Source of the DNA: Nocardia wallacei
GTDB lineage: Bacteria; Actinomycetota; Actinomycetes; Mycobacteriales; Mycobacteriaceae
Assembly (NCBI RefSeq): GCF_014466955.1
Contig: NZ_AP023396.1
Location: 868,001 to 932,000, forward strand
Direction of reading: 5' to 3'
DNA length: 64,000 nucleotides
Under the pieces are notes generated by a model. It saw nothing but the letters and a program-made list of their open reading frames with translations. It was not told the DNA's origin and did no database searches. Below, one piece after another: positions 40,468 to 48,829 of this stretch. The position numbers were made by a program, and so were the translations under genes. The stretch's first letter is position 1; each line of letters opens with the position of its first letter.

Positions 40468-40675
40468 CGCGAGCCTTCCATGAAGCAGGTAACGTGCCGA
40501 ATATCCGCAACAGCCGATTACTCGAACATATGTGTGACCGCAGTGAGAGTAATCCGTGACCTACCCGCGGTCAATGGCGACACCGAACATCAGTTCGGTC
40601 GGAAATCCGAAATCGCACGTCCGGCCGCTACTTTCGAGCGCGAATTCGAGTGCGTGTCGCGCCGGACCGGCGCCG

Positions 40676-41431
40676 TCAGCGCAATGCTGTATGCCAGAGA
40701 ATCGCCGCGGTCAACGCTCCGGCCCCGTTCAGCGACCAGTGCAGCGCGATCGGTGCGAGCAGGCTGCCGCTGCGCCGCCGCAGCCAGGTGAACACGGCGC
40801 CCGCCGCCGCCGTGGCGAGCACCGCGAGGGCGATGCCCCCGATCTGCCCCGCCACGCCGCCGCCCAGGATGGCGCTCAGCCCGCGATTGCCACTGGTCAG
40901 ACCGAGCGAGGAGGCGATGTGCCAGAGGCCGAAAAGCAGTGAGCCGGCCGCGAATACGCCGCGCACGCCGTAGGCTCGGTCGAGGGCGCCGTGCAGCACG
41001 CCACGAAATGCCAGCTCCTCGGGAATGGCGGTCTGCAGTGGGATCACGATCATCGAGGCGATCAGCGCGCCGGAAATGGTGGCGTAGCGGTCGGCCAGGA
41101 AGAACGGACGGGTGATCGGCAGCAACGCGCCGATCGCCACTGCGCTCAGCACGATGCCGACAGCCCCGACCGCGTACAGCGTCCCCCGCCGCCAGTGCCG
41201 CGGCGACAACCCGAGTTCGGCCCAGCCGAGCCCGCGCCGCCGCATCATCGCCACCAGCACCACGGCGGCTATCGGAACGGTGAGGATGTTCGCCCACGCC
41301 GAGGTGAAATGGGCGACCAGATTGGTGCAGGCCAGCACTATCACGACGACGGCGACGTCCAGGTAGGCGTGCATCCGGCGGGCCGGACCGGCGAGGTCGG
41401 CCGGTGCGGTGTCGTTATCGTTCCGAGACAT
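40676..41431 (-). CDS. CPBP-family intramembrane metalloprotease
   Basis: Membrane protein of 251 residues with about eight hydrophobic segments and the three CPBP/CAAX-protease motifs: EELAFRG (EExxxR), FGLWHIA and ALHWSLNG. Family members cleave peptides within the membrane or act in bacteriocin self-immunity. ATG 41431 was taken as start; GTG 41455 is also in frame. No peptide-precursor gene lies next to it. Confidence 0.85.
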   Translation of the reverse strand: MSRNDNDTAPADLAGPARRMHAYLDVAVVVIVLACTNLVAHFTSAWANILTVPIAAVVLVAMMRRRGLGWAELGLSPRHWRRGTLYAVGAVGIVLSAVAIGALLPITRPFFLADRYATISGALIASMIVIPLQTAIPEELAFRGVLHGALDRAYGVRGVFAAGSLLFGLWHIASSLGLTSGNRGLSAILGGGVAGQIGGIALAVLATAAAGAVFTWLRRRSGSLLAPIALHWSLNGAGALTAAILWHTALR

Positions 41432-41500
41432 CGGCGCCAGTCTACGTTCATCCACTCCGGCGTGCTGATGACCCGCCCGATCCGGGTCTTGCTTTGTATG

Positions 41501-41516
41501 TATACGTCTACGTATA
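41501..41516. promoter_or_regulatory. inverted repeat upstream of the EXLDI-MMPL pair
   Basis: TATACGT, two bases, ACGTATA, in an otherwise GC-rich stretch 96 bases before the EXLDI gene. A regulator gene is not adjacent, so the binding protein is unknown. It may also overlap a -10 element. Confidence 0.6.
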
Positions 41517-41611
41517 GTGGCGAAGCGAGACGGGGTGGTGTGCGCGGTGTGGCGGATGCCCCGAAATCAACGAATGCGCAAATCCGCAGTTACTTATGAA
41601 GTGGAGAAGTC

Positions 41612-41998
41612 ATGACCACCGAGGACTACGGCGAGATCACCCTGAAGGACGGCCCGGGCGGCCTGCGCCGCAAGCGCTTCACCGGCCGCTATCTCGCCGA
41701 GGCCCGCGAGGTAGCGAAAACCGGCGTCACGGTGGACCGCGTATACCACAGTCGCAAGGGCAAGTTCGTGATTCAGCGCCAGCGATCGGACTGGTCCGAC
41801 GTCACGACGTTGACCGGCCTCGCCGCCGACTGGACCAATTGGCGGGGCATACTCGGTGTGGGCGAGCAGAATTGGGGCGATTTCACCGTCGAGATCCTCG
41901 ATTCGCTCGATGACCTGCGCGGCGTCGTCCCGCCCAAGCTGTATCGCCGGGTGGTCGCCGCAACGGAGCAGCCGCACACCGAAGTTCTCGACATCTGA
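41612..41998 (+). CDS. EXLDI-family protein
   Basis: Protein of 128 residues ending in EVLDI, the signature for which the EXLDI family is named. GEITLKDGPGGLRRKRFTGR at the N-terminus and the YHSRKGKFVIQR segment also fit. It has no signal peptide or membrane segment. The family function is not known to me. It precedes an MMPL transporter by 27 bases and is probably co-transcribed with it. Confidence 0.82.
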   Translation: MTTEDYGEITLKDGPGGLRRKRFTGRYLAEAREVAKTGVTVDRVYHSRKGKFVIQRQRSDWSDVTTLTGLAADWTNWRGILGVGEQNWGDFTVEILDSLDDLRGVVPPKLYRRVVAATEQPHTEVLDI

Positions 41999-42025
41999 AC
42001 GGGCCCACCGGAAAGGACCCTCGAT

Positions 42026-44161
42026 ATGTTCGCACGGCTGGGCGCTCTGGTCGTTCATCACCCGTGGAAGACGATCGGCCTGTGGGTACTGATCGTGATC
42101 GCGGTCATCGCGACCGCTCCGAAACTGACCTCCACCACCGACCAATCCGATTTCCTCCCATCGCATTACGAGTCCATCCAGGCCATGCAGGCGCAGGAGC
42201 GGGCGTTCCCGCAGAGTTCGGCTCCGGCGGCGATCCTGGTGTTCGAACGTTCCGACGGCGCACCGCTCACCGACGCCGACGCGGCCACGGTGCAGGCGAT
42301 CACGACGGAGCTCGCGGACGCGCACATCCAGAACGTCACCGGGCTCGCGGCGGTGCCACCGTCGGAGAACCGCCTGGTCCAGATCGCCGCAGTGCAGATG
42401 GTCAAGGTGACGAGCGCGACCGACACCCGCCAGAGCGACGCGGTGCGGGATCTGCGTACCGCCCTGCACTCGAAGGTGGACAAGACCGAGCTGCGGGCCG
42501 GCGTCACCGGTCAGGCCGCGCAGGCCCTCGACGCCACCGAATCGTCGGAGAAGGGCCTGACCATCATCGGTGTCGCCACCATCCTGCTGATTCTGATTCT
42601 GCTGCTGGTGATCTTCCGCAGCCCGGTGATCGCGCTGCTGCCGATCGTGGTGATCGGCGCGATGACCGGCGTGGTGAACGGGCTGATCGCCTGGGTGAGT
42701 AAGGCTTTCGACCTGAAGATCGACAGCTCGGTGACGTCGATCCTGATCGTGGTGCTCTACGGCGTCGGCACCGACTACATCCTGTTCCTGATGTTCCGCT
42801 ACCGGGAGCGGCTGCGTGCCGGGGAGGACCCCAAGACGGCCATGGTCAGCGCGGTCACCCGGGTCGGCGAGGCGATCACCTCGGCCGCGGGTGCGGTGAT
42901 CATCGCGTTCATGGCGCTGACGCTGTCGACGCTGGGCATGTTCCGATCACTGGGACCGGCGCTGGCCATCGCGGTCGCGGTGGCGTTGCTGGCGGGGCTC
43001 ACGCTGGTGCCCGCGATCGTTTCGCTGTTGGGCACCAAGGTGTTCTGGCCGTCGCAGGCCTGGCGCACCGAGCCGAAGGGCGCTCGCTTCGCGGCCCTCG
43101 GACGGGGGCTCGGCAAGCGGCCCGCGGCGTACGCGGTGGTGTCCGGCGGCTTGCTGGTGGTGCTCGGTCTGTTCGCCGTCGGCTTCAACCCGACCTTCGA
43201 CCTCACCTCGGGCTCCACCTCGAACGCCTCCGAATCCGTCGTCTACAGCAAGGAATTGCTCAAGGGCATGCCCGCCGGGGTCACCCAGCCATCGGACGTG
43301 CTGCTGCAATCGTCCGGCGGGCTGAGCGACGAGCAGCTGGCGTCGTACCGGACGGCCCTGGCCGGTGTGCCGGGAGTGGGCCAGGTCGCGGAACCCGTTC
43401 GGTCGCAGGACGGTTCGGTCGCCCACTATCAGGTCACGCTCGCCTCGGCGCCGGAATCCGACGCCGCCTTCGACACCGTCAAGGGTCCGCTGCGCGATAC
43501 GGCGCACGAGGCCGCCCCGCCCGGCACGACGGCGGCGGTCGGCGGTATGACCGCGGTCTTCGTCGACTTCCAGGATGCGATGAACCACGACTACATGATC
43601 GTGTTCCCGGTCGCGGCGGTGCTGATCATGGTGGTGCTGGGTCTGCTGCTGCGCAGCCTGGTGGCGCCGTGGTACCTACTGCTGTCGGTGTTCCTGGGCT
43701 TCGCGGCCACGCTGGGCGCGTCGGTGCTGGTGTTCCAGCACCTGCAGGGCGAGTCGGGGCTGATCTTCACGCTGCCGCTCATCATGTATCTGTTCGTGGT
43801 CGCGCTCGGCACCGACTACAACATCCTGATGGTGGCCCGGTTGCGCGAGGAGGCCCGGGAGGGCAACGATCCCCGGCAGTCGGCGGCGCTGGCCGTGCGG
43901 CACACCGGCCCGACCATCGCCGCGGCGGGCATCATCCTGGCCGGCACCTTCGCCTCGATGATGTTGGCGGGCAACACCGTACTGTCGGAGATGGGCTTCG
44001 CGATCTCGGTCGGCATCGCGATCGCGGCGTTCGTCATGGCGATGTTCTTCACTCCCGCGCTGACCGCGCTGATCGGTCGGCGGGCGTGGTGGCCGGGTCA
44101 CGGAGATACCGGCCCGTCGAAGCACGCTGTGGCGGAGGGGAAAGCGGCCACGCGCATCTGA
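42026..44161 (+). CDS. MMPL/RND-family transporter
   Basis: Integral membrane protein of 711 residues with two repeated halves: a first helix (about 15-30), a large outside domain, five to six helices, then the same again. The proton-relay motifs are GVGTDYILFLMFRYRER (about 250) and ALGTDYNILMVARLREE (about 595). Members export lipids, siderophores or drugs in mycolic-acid bacteria. No MmpS-like partner is adjacent, although the next gene encodes a small two-helix membrane protein on the other strand. Confidence 0.9.
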   Translation: MFARLGALVVHHPWKTIGLWVLIVIAVIATAPKLTSTTDQSDFLPSHYESIQAMQAQERAFPQSSAPAAILVFERSDGAPLTDADAATVQAITTELADAHIQNVTGLAAVPPSENRLVQIAAVQMVKVTSATDTRQSDAVRDLRTALHSKVDKTELRAGVTGQAAQALDATESSEKGLTIIGVATILLILILLLVIFRSPVIALLPIVVIGAMTGVVNGLIAWVSKAFDLKIDSSVTSILIVVLYGVGTDYILFLMFRYRERLRAGEDPKTAMVSAVTRVGEAITSAAGAVIIAFMALTLSTLGMFRSLGPALAIAVAVALLAGLTLVPAIVSLLGTKVFWPSQAWRTEPKGARFAALGRGLGKRPAAYAVVSGGLLVVLGLFAVGFNPTFDLTSGSTSNASESVVYSKELLKGMPAGVTQPSDVLLQSSGGLSDEQLASYRTALAGVPGVGQVAEPVRSQDGSVAHYQVTLASAPESDAAFDTVKGPLRDTAHEAAPPGTTAAVGGMTAVFVDFQDAMNHDYMIVFPVAAVLIMVVLGLLLRSLVAPWYLLLSVFLGFAATLGASVLVFQHLQGESGLIFTLPLIMYLFVVALGTDYNILMVARLREEAREGNDPRQSAALAVRHTGPTIAAAGIILAGTFASMMLAGNTVLSEMGFAISVGIAIAAFVMAMFFTPALTALIGRRAWWPGHGDTGPSKHAVAEGKAATRI

Positions 44162-44797
44162 TCACTGTCGCCGCGGCGGCGGACCGGGCCGATACCCCCA
44201 TCCGCCCGCCGCGGCGATCCGGCGCTTGGCGGCGCCACGCTTCACCGCGACGACGATGAACACCACGAGACCGAGCACCACACCGGCGGCGCCGATGCCG
44301 AGGGCGAGCAAGATGGTCGAGGCGAGCGAGCCCCCGATCCCGCGCCCGATCGCCGCGGTGACGCCCGAGTCGCCCTGCGTCACCAGGTGATACGTGCCCG
44401 GCCGGGCCGCGTCGAACGAAAAGCCCGCTCGCCCTTCATGTCCGCCGAGGCCGTAGGTCAGCGCCGACGAATAGTCCTCCAGCGGAACCGATGTGCCGTC
44501 GGGGCCGAGGAGCCGCACGTTGACATTGCCCTGGAAGACCCGGGACGAGGCGTTCGGGTACTCGAAATACACCGTGTATCCGCCGGTTTCGGTGATCTGG
44601 ACGTCCGCCGACCCCGGCACGGGCACCCGCTGGAAGCCGTCGACCCTGTCCGACATCCGCACGAAGCCGACCAGCGCGACGACGACAGCCCCGGCTATCC
44701 CCGCGACGACCAGCAGCGCGCCCAGCGCGTACCAGCGGCCGGACGGGATGACGCGCTCGGGCACGCCCGGCATCGCTGACGAGTGTGGTTGCGACAT
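44162..44797 (-). CDS. membrane protein with two helices flanking an outside beta-domain
   Basis: Protein of 211 residues from ATG 44797, chosen for the GGAGGAG site just before it. One hydrophobic helix lies near 22-48 and another near 165-190. The segment between looks extracellular (GYTVYFEYPNASSRVFQGNV, PGTYHLVTQGDSG). The C-terminal tail is basic and Pro-rich. I do not recognise the family. The stop directly abuts the convergent MMPL gene stop. Confidence 0.75.
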   Translation of the reverse strand: MSQPHSSAMPGVPERVIPSGRWYALGALLVVAGIAGAVVVALVGFVRMSDRVDGFQRVPVPGSADVQITETGGYTVYFEYPNASSRVFQGNVNVRLLGPDGTSVPLEDYSSALTYGLGGHEGRAGFSFDAARPGTYHLVTQGDSGVTAAIGRGIGGSLASTILLALGIGAAGVVLGLVVFIVVAVKRGAAKRRIAAAGGWGYRPGPPPRRQ

Positions 44798-44869
44798 GCT
44801 GGACTCCTCCGCTTCGCCTGACTGTCGGCTGCGACGATTCAACCACCCGGGCGCCGGCGACGGTGCCGC

Positions 44870-45799
44870 TCATCGCGCCCAGCCGGCCGGATCGGTCCAG
44901 GCCTGCAGGGAACGGGTGGTGGTGAAGCGGCGCGGCTCGCGGGTGATCGGATCGGTGAATTCCAGTGTGGTGGCGAGCAGTTGGAGCGGGCGGGTGAAGT
45001 CGTCGACGGCGCGGTCGGTGAGCTCGGGGTAGAAATCGTCGCCGAGGATGGGAATGCCGAGGCCGTTCATGTGCAGGCGCAACTGGTGGGTGCGGCCGGT
45101 GTGCGGGGTCAGGCGGTAGCGGCCCAGCCCGTCGCGGTGCTCGAGCAACTCCACCAGGGTCTCGGCGTTCGGCTCGCCCGCCACCTCGAAGGCCCGGATA
45201 ACGTGGCGTTCCTTGACGATTCGGCTGCGAACGGTGCACGGCAGGGCGAGTGCCGGGTCGTATCGGGCGATCGCCTCGTACCGCTTGTACACGCGGCGGC
45301 GGTGGAACAGGGTCTGGTACGCGCCGCGGCGGGCCGGATCGATCACGAACAGCACCAAGCCCGCGGTGGCCCGGTCGAGCCGGTGCGCCGGAATCAGGTC
45401 CGGCAGGTCCAGCTCTCGCCGCAGCCGTACCAGGGCGGTCTGCAGAATGTGCTGCCCGCGCGGGATGGTGGACAGGAAATGCGGCTTGTCGACCACGAGC
45501 AGGGTGTCGTCGCGGTGCACGATCGCGATCTCGAACGGCACCGCCGTCTCCTGCGGCAGGTCCCGGTGGAACCACACGGCCCCGCCCGGCAGGTACGGCG
45601 CGTCCGGCGCGATGGGGCCGTTCAGATCGACGATGGCGCCCGCCGCGAGCAATTCGTCGATCCGGGCGGCGGGCACGCGAGGCAGCCGCTCCACGAGATG
45701 GTCGCGGATCGTCGCCCAGCTGCCTTCCTCCGGCAGCCGCAGCCGCGCCGGATCCAGTCCGTGCCGCTTCGGCAGCGGCGGCTTCTGCCTGCGTCGCAC
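44870..45799 (-). CDS. RluA-family pseudouridine synthase
   Basis: Protein of 309 residues. The catalytic motif is IPAHRLDRATAGLVLF, with the essential Asp in HRLDR. LLVVDKPHFLSTIPRG and HTGRTHQLRLHMNGLGIPIL are the other RluA landmarks. It should convert specific uridines of 23S rRNA or tRNA to pseudouridine; which ones cannot be told. The first 60 residues form an S4-like region. Confidence 0.9.
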   Translation of the reverse strand: MRRRQKPPLPKRHGLDPARLRLPEEGSWATIRDHLVERLPRVPAARIDELLAAGAIVDLNGPIAPDAPYLPGGAVWFHRDLPQETAVPFEIAIVHRDDTLLVVDKPHFLSTIPRGQHILQTALVRLRRELDLPDLIPAHRLDRATAGLVLFVIDPARRGAYQTLFHRRRVYKRYEAIARYDPALALPCTVRSRIVKERHVIRAFEVAGEPNAETLVELLEHRDGLGRYRLTPHTGRTHQLRLHMNGLGIPILGDDFYPELTDRAVDDFTRPLQLLATTLEFTDPITREPRRFTTTRSLQAWTDPAGWAR

Positions 45800-45886
45800 A
45801 CGTCGACCCTAGCGGGCCGGGTCACTCGCCATCTGCCCGCAAGCATGCCCGGGCCGCGGCCCATCGGCGGCGCGGGCGAAGCCGAA

Positions 45887-45920
45887 AGCCCTGAGCACGG
45901 GTGGTTCCGTGCTCAGGGCT
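45887..45920 (-). terminator. terminator hairpin of the MTB12-like gene
   Basis: Perfect 14-base arms AGCCCTGAGCACGG and CCGTGCTCAGGGCT with a six-base loop, starting 9 bases after the stop of the MTB12-like gene on the minus strand. No clear U-run. Confidence 0.8.
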
Positions 45921-45929
45921 GGTGCGAAA

Positions 45930-46400
45930 CTAGACCGTGCAGGGCTGGTTCGCGTAGTAGGCGATCGTGCACTCCGATTCGCGGGTCAGCTTCCAGTTGC
46001 CGTCGATCTCCTTCCACGACAACTCGATGAACATCGCGTCGAAGCCGGGGACGTTGACCTGCAGGTTGTGGGTGAGCCGGTCGCCGTCGACGTTGACCGG
46101 ACCGACGGCCTGCCACTGGAAGCCCGGCACGGTGGCCATCACGCCGCCGACATTGTCCACCAGCGGCAGCCCGGCCTCGCCCGCCTCCAGTTCGTTGGCG
46201 CGGGCCGAGCGCGAGGCGCCCGGGTCCAGGATCAGCTGGAGCTTGCTCTGCAGCTGACCGACGCCGGGGGCGGCGGCGTGCGCGGAAGCGACCACCGGGG
46301 CGGCCAGGGCCGGGCCCGCGGTCGCGGCTCCGCCGACGAAAACAGCCGCGGCCAGGGAGAACGCCGCCACGGCACGGGAGGAGATGTTGAGCATGGGCAT
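45930..46400 (-). CDS. secreted MTB12/CFP2-like protein
   Basis: Protein of 156 residues from ATG 46400, with AGAG before it; TTG 46406 and ATG 46394 are alternatives. A signal peptide covers about the first 35 residues (NISSRAVAAFSLAAAVFVGG … ALAAP). The mature part, with SWKEIDGNWKLTRES near the end and two late Cys residues, resembles mycobacterial low-molecular-weight antigen MTB12. Function is unknown. It is divergent from the hydroxylase gene, and an IdeR-type iron box lies in between, so it may be induced in low iron. Confidence 0.75.
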   Translation of the reverse strand: MPMLNISSRAVAAFSLAAAVFVGGAATAGPALAAPVVASAHAAAPGVGQLQSKLQLILDPGASRSARANELEAGEAGLPLVDNVGGVMATVPGFQWQAVGPVNVDGDRLTHNLQVNVPGFDAMFIELSWKEIDGNWKLTRESECTIAYYANQPCTV

Positions 46401-46473
46401 ATCCAATCTCTAACGGGACCGTCGGTGTCGTCCGTCTCGGGTCTTGCGGAAGGACTGGCACCACAGTGCAATA

Positions 46474-46492
46474 TAAGGTAAGCCTATGCAAA
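46474..46492. promoter_or_regulatory. IdeR/DtxR iron box before the hydroxylase gene
   Basis: TAAGGTAAGCCTATGCAAA agrees well with the consensus TWAGGTWAGSCTWACCTWA, perfectly in the left arm and centre. It lies 47 bases before the hydroxylase GTG and 73 bases before the MTB12-like ATG, so both could be repressed by iron. Confidence 0.75.
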
Positions 46493-46539
46493 GGTCAGCC
46501 TCAGGGCGGCCCTAATCTGCGCAGCTGAACGGAGAGCCA

Positions 46540-47829
46540 GTGGAAACGCTTCTCGTGGTCGGAGCCGGGCCGAAAGCGATGGCCGTCGCGGCCAAGGCGC
46601 GGGTGCTGCGGGAGCTGGGTCTGCCCGCTCCGCGCGTGGTGGTCGTGGAATCACATACGGTGGGCGGGAATTGGCTGCCCAGCGGCGGCTGGACCGACGG
46701 CCAGCACCGGTTGGGCACCGGCCCGGAGAAGGACGTCGGCTTCCCGTACCGCTCCACCTGGGCGCGTGGGCACAACCGGGCGATCGATCAGGCGATGATC
46801 GCCTACAGTTGGACCTCGTTCCTGGTCGAGAGCGGCACCTACGCCGAATGGATCGACCGCGGCCGCCCCAGCCCGCACCACCACGTCTGGGCGAAATATC
46901 TGCAGTGGGTGGCCCGTAAGGCCGAGGTCGAACTGGTCACCGGCACGGTCCGCAGCATTCGGGCCGCCGCCGACGGATGGCTGGTCTCGGTGGCCGACTC
47001 CGACGGCACACTCACCGAGATCGACACCGATCGGCTGATGATCACGGGTCCGGGCAACAGTCGCCGCGCACTCGCCGACCATCCGAAAGTGCTGAGTATC
47101 GCCGACTTCTGGGATCTGGCCGGAAAACGCCGGCTGCCTGCCTCCTCGCGCGCTGCGGTCATCGGCGGCGGCGAGACGGCCGGGTCGGCGGTGGACGAAC
47201 TGGTGCACCATGACGTCCTCACCGTCTCGGTGATCTCACCCGCCGCCACCATCTACACCCGCGGCGAGAGCTTCTTCGAGAACGCGCTGTTCAGCGATCC
47301 GGCCAAGTGGCGGGCGCTGAGCCTGCAGGAGCGCCGCGACGTCATCCGCCGCACCGACCGCGGGGTGTTCTCGGTGCGGGTGCAGGAGAATGTGCTGGGC
47401 GACAACCGAGTTCATCATCTGCAGGGCCGGGTGGTGCGGGTGGCCGAGCAGGGCGACGGGGTGGCGCTGACGCTGCGCAACGAGTTACGCCCGGACCAGG
47501 TCCACACCTTCGACCTGGTGATCGACGCGACCGGCGGTCAGCCGCTGTGGTTCCTGGAACTGTTCGACGCCGACGCCGCGGACCTGGTGGAGCTCGCGGT
47601 GGGCGGCCCGATCACGCAGGCGCGTCTGGAGGCCGCCATCGGTCACGACCTGGCGGTCGACGGGCTGGAGTCGAAGCTGTATCTGCCGAATCTCGCGGGC
47701 TTGGCGCAGGGGCCCGGATTTCCGAATCTCAGCTGCCTGGGCGAACTTTCGGACCGCGTGCTGGGCGGGGCGGCGCCGCGTCCGATGGTCGGGGCGGCCC
47801 GCGGTGGCGAGGCGCACCGACCGGCCTGA
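46540..47829 (+). CDS. lysine N6-hydroxylase-like flavin monooxygenase (MbtG-like)
   Basis: Protein of 429 residues, the same length class as MbtG (431) and similar along its whole length. FAD motif VVGAGPKAMAVAAKARVL at the N-terminus, then SGGWTDGQHRLGTGPEKDVG and FPYRS, NADPH motif VIGGGETAGSAVDEL, FTRGESFF-like YTRGESFFENALFSDP, and a late LAQGPGFPNLSCLGELSDRV. MbtG hydroxylates the lysine side-chain nitrogen of mycobactins; here it should make the N-hydroxy group that the next enzyme can formylate. GTG 46540 follows GGAGAG. The iron box upstream fits control by IdeR. Confidence 0.92.
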   Translation: METLLVVGAGPKAMAVAAKARVLRELGLPAPRVVVVESHTVGGNWLPSGGWTDGQHRLGTGPEKDVGFPYRSTWARGHNRAIDQAMIAYSWTSFLVESGTYAEWIDRGRPSPHHHVWAKYLQWVARKAEVELVTGTVRSIRAAADGWLVSVADSDGTLTEIDTDRLMITGPGNSRRALADHPKVLSIADFWDLAGKRRLPASSRAAVIGGGETAGSAVDELVHHDVLTVSVISPAATIYTRGESFFENALFSDPAKWRALSLQERRDVIRRTDRGVFSVRVQENVLGDNRVHHLQGRVVRVAEQGDGVALTLRNELRPDQVHTFDLVIDATGGQPLWFLELFDADAADLVELAVGGPITQARLEAAIGHDLAVDGLESKLYLPNLAGLAQGPGFPNLSCLGELSDRVLGGAAPRPMVGAARGGEAHRPA

Positions 47830-47844
47830 CCGTCGATAATGTCG

Positions 47845-47863
47845 CTAGGCTAGGCTACCCTTA
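47845..47863 (+). promoter_or_regulatory. IdeR/DtxR iron box before the formyltransferase gene
   Basis: CTAGGCTAGGCTACCCTTA matches 15 of 19 positions of TTAGGTTAGGCTAACCTAA. It sits between the hydroxylase stop and the formyltransferase ATG, 24 bases before the latter, so the biosynthetic genes have their own iron-controlled promoter. Confidence 0.75.
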
Positions 47864-47887
47864 GTTTTCGAGAATGAGGTTGGGTTC

Positions 47888-48829
47888 ATGCGTATCGTGT
47901 CGTTCGGCTTTCAGACCTGGGGCCGCAAAACGCTACAGGCTCTGATCGATTCCGAGCATGAGGTGGTGCTCGCGGTGACCCACCCCGCCAGCGAGCATGC
48001 CTACAAGGGCATCTGGTCCGACTCGGTCGAGGAACTGGCTCGCGAGCACGGCATCCCGGTGCACCTGACCGAGCGCGCCGACGCCGAGACCATCGATCTG
48101 GTGAAGCGCGCCGAGCCGGACGTCATCGTGGTGAACAGCTGGTACACCTGGATGCCGCGGGAGCTGTACGCCATGCCGCCGCACGGCACGCTGAACCTGC
48201 ACGACTCGCTGCTGCCGAAGTTCACCGGTTTCTCGCCCGTGCTGTGGGCCCTGATCAGCGGCGAGTCCGAATTCGGGTTGACGGTGCACCGGATGGACGA
48301 GGGGCTGGACTCCGGCGACATCCTGGTGCAGCGCGCGCTGCCGATCGGCCCGGACGCGACCGGGACCGAACTGGTGCTCGCCGGGCTGGAACTCATCCCG
48401 GGCGTGCTGGAGGAGGCGCTGACCGCCCTCGATTCCGGCACCGCGCAGTGGCGGCCGCAGAACAAGTCCGAGCGCACTTACTTCCACAAGCGGTCCGAGC
48501 GGGACAGCCGCATCGACTGGCATTGGGACGCGGTCGATCTCGAGCGTTTCGTGCGGGCGCTGTCGGAACCGTACCCGCGCGCCTTCTCCTACTATCGCGG
48601 CGAGAAGGTCGAGATCATCGCCTCGACGCTGTCCGAGGCGCGTTACGGCGGCACCCCGGGCCGCGTGGTGGTCGTGGAGGGTGGCGGCGTCGTGGTCTGC
48701 GGCCCGGACGCGCATCGCGGGCGCAACCGCGGCCTGCTGATCACCCGGGTCCGCGCCGCCGACGGGCAGGAACACGACGCGGCCGGGTTCTTCGCTCGCG
48801 GTGGCTATCTCACCGACGCACCGGCATGA
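47888..48829 (+). CDS. formyltransferase for N-hydroxy amino acid (siderophore type)
   Basis: Protein of 313 residues homologous to methionyl-tRNA formyltransferase. The catalytic Asn-His region reads LNLHDSLLPKFTGFSPVLWA and the Asp is in TVHRMDEGLDSGDILVQRA. The C-terminal RIDWHWDAVDLERFVRALSE region is the usual second domain. In exochelin and rhodochelin loci such enzymes move a formyl group from 10-formyl-tetrahydrofolate onto the hydroxylated side-chain amine to make a hydroxamate. ATG 47888 has GAGG upstream; the stop overlaps the next NRPS start. Confidence 0.9.
   Translation: MRIVSFGFQTWGRKTLQALIDSEHEVVLAVTHPASEHAYKGIWSDSVEELAREHGIPVHLTERADAETIDLVKRAEPDVIVVNSWYTWMPRELYAMPPHGTLNLHDSLLPKFTGFSPVLWALISGESEFGLTVHRMDEGLDSGDILVQRALPIGPDATGTELVLAGLELIPGVLEEALTALDSGTAQWRPQNKSERTYFHKRSERDSRIDWHWDAVDLERFVRALSEPYPRAFSYYRGEKVEIIASTLSEARYGGTPGRVVVVEGGGVVVCGPDAHRGRNRGLLITRVRAADGQEHDAAGFFARGGYLTDAPA

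Noticed and set aside
38110..40791. 893-codon plus-strand frame opposite the repeat-rich membrane protein
   Set aside because: Arg/Gly/Val-rich without motifs, while the minus strand has membrane helices, an RBS and normal composition.
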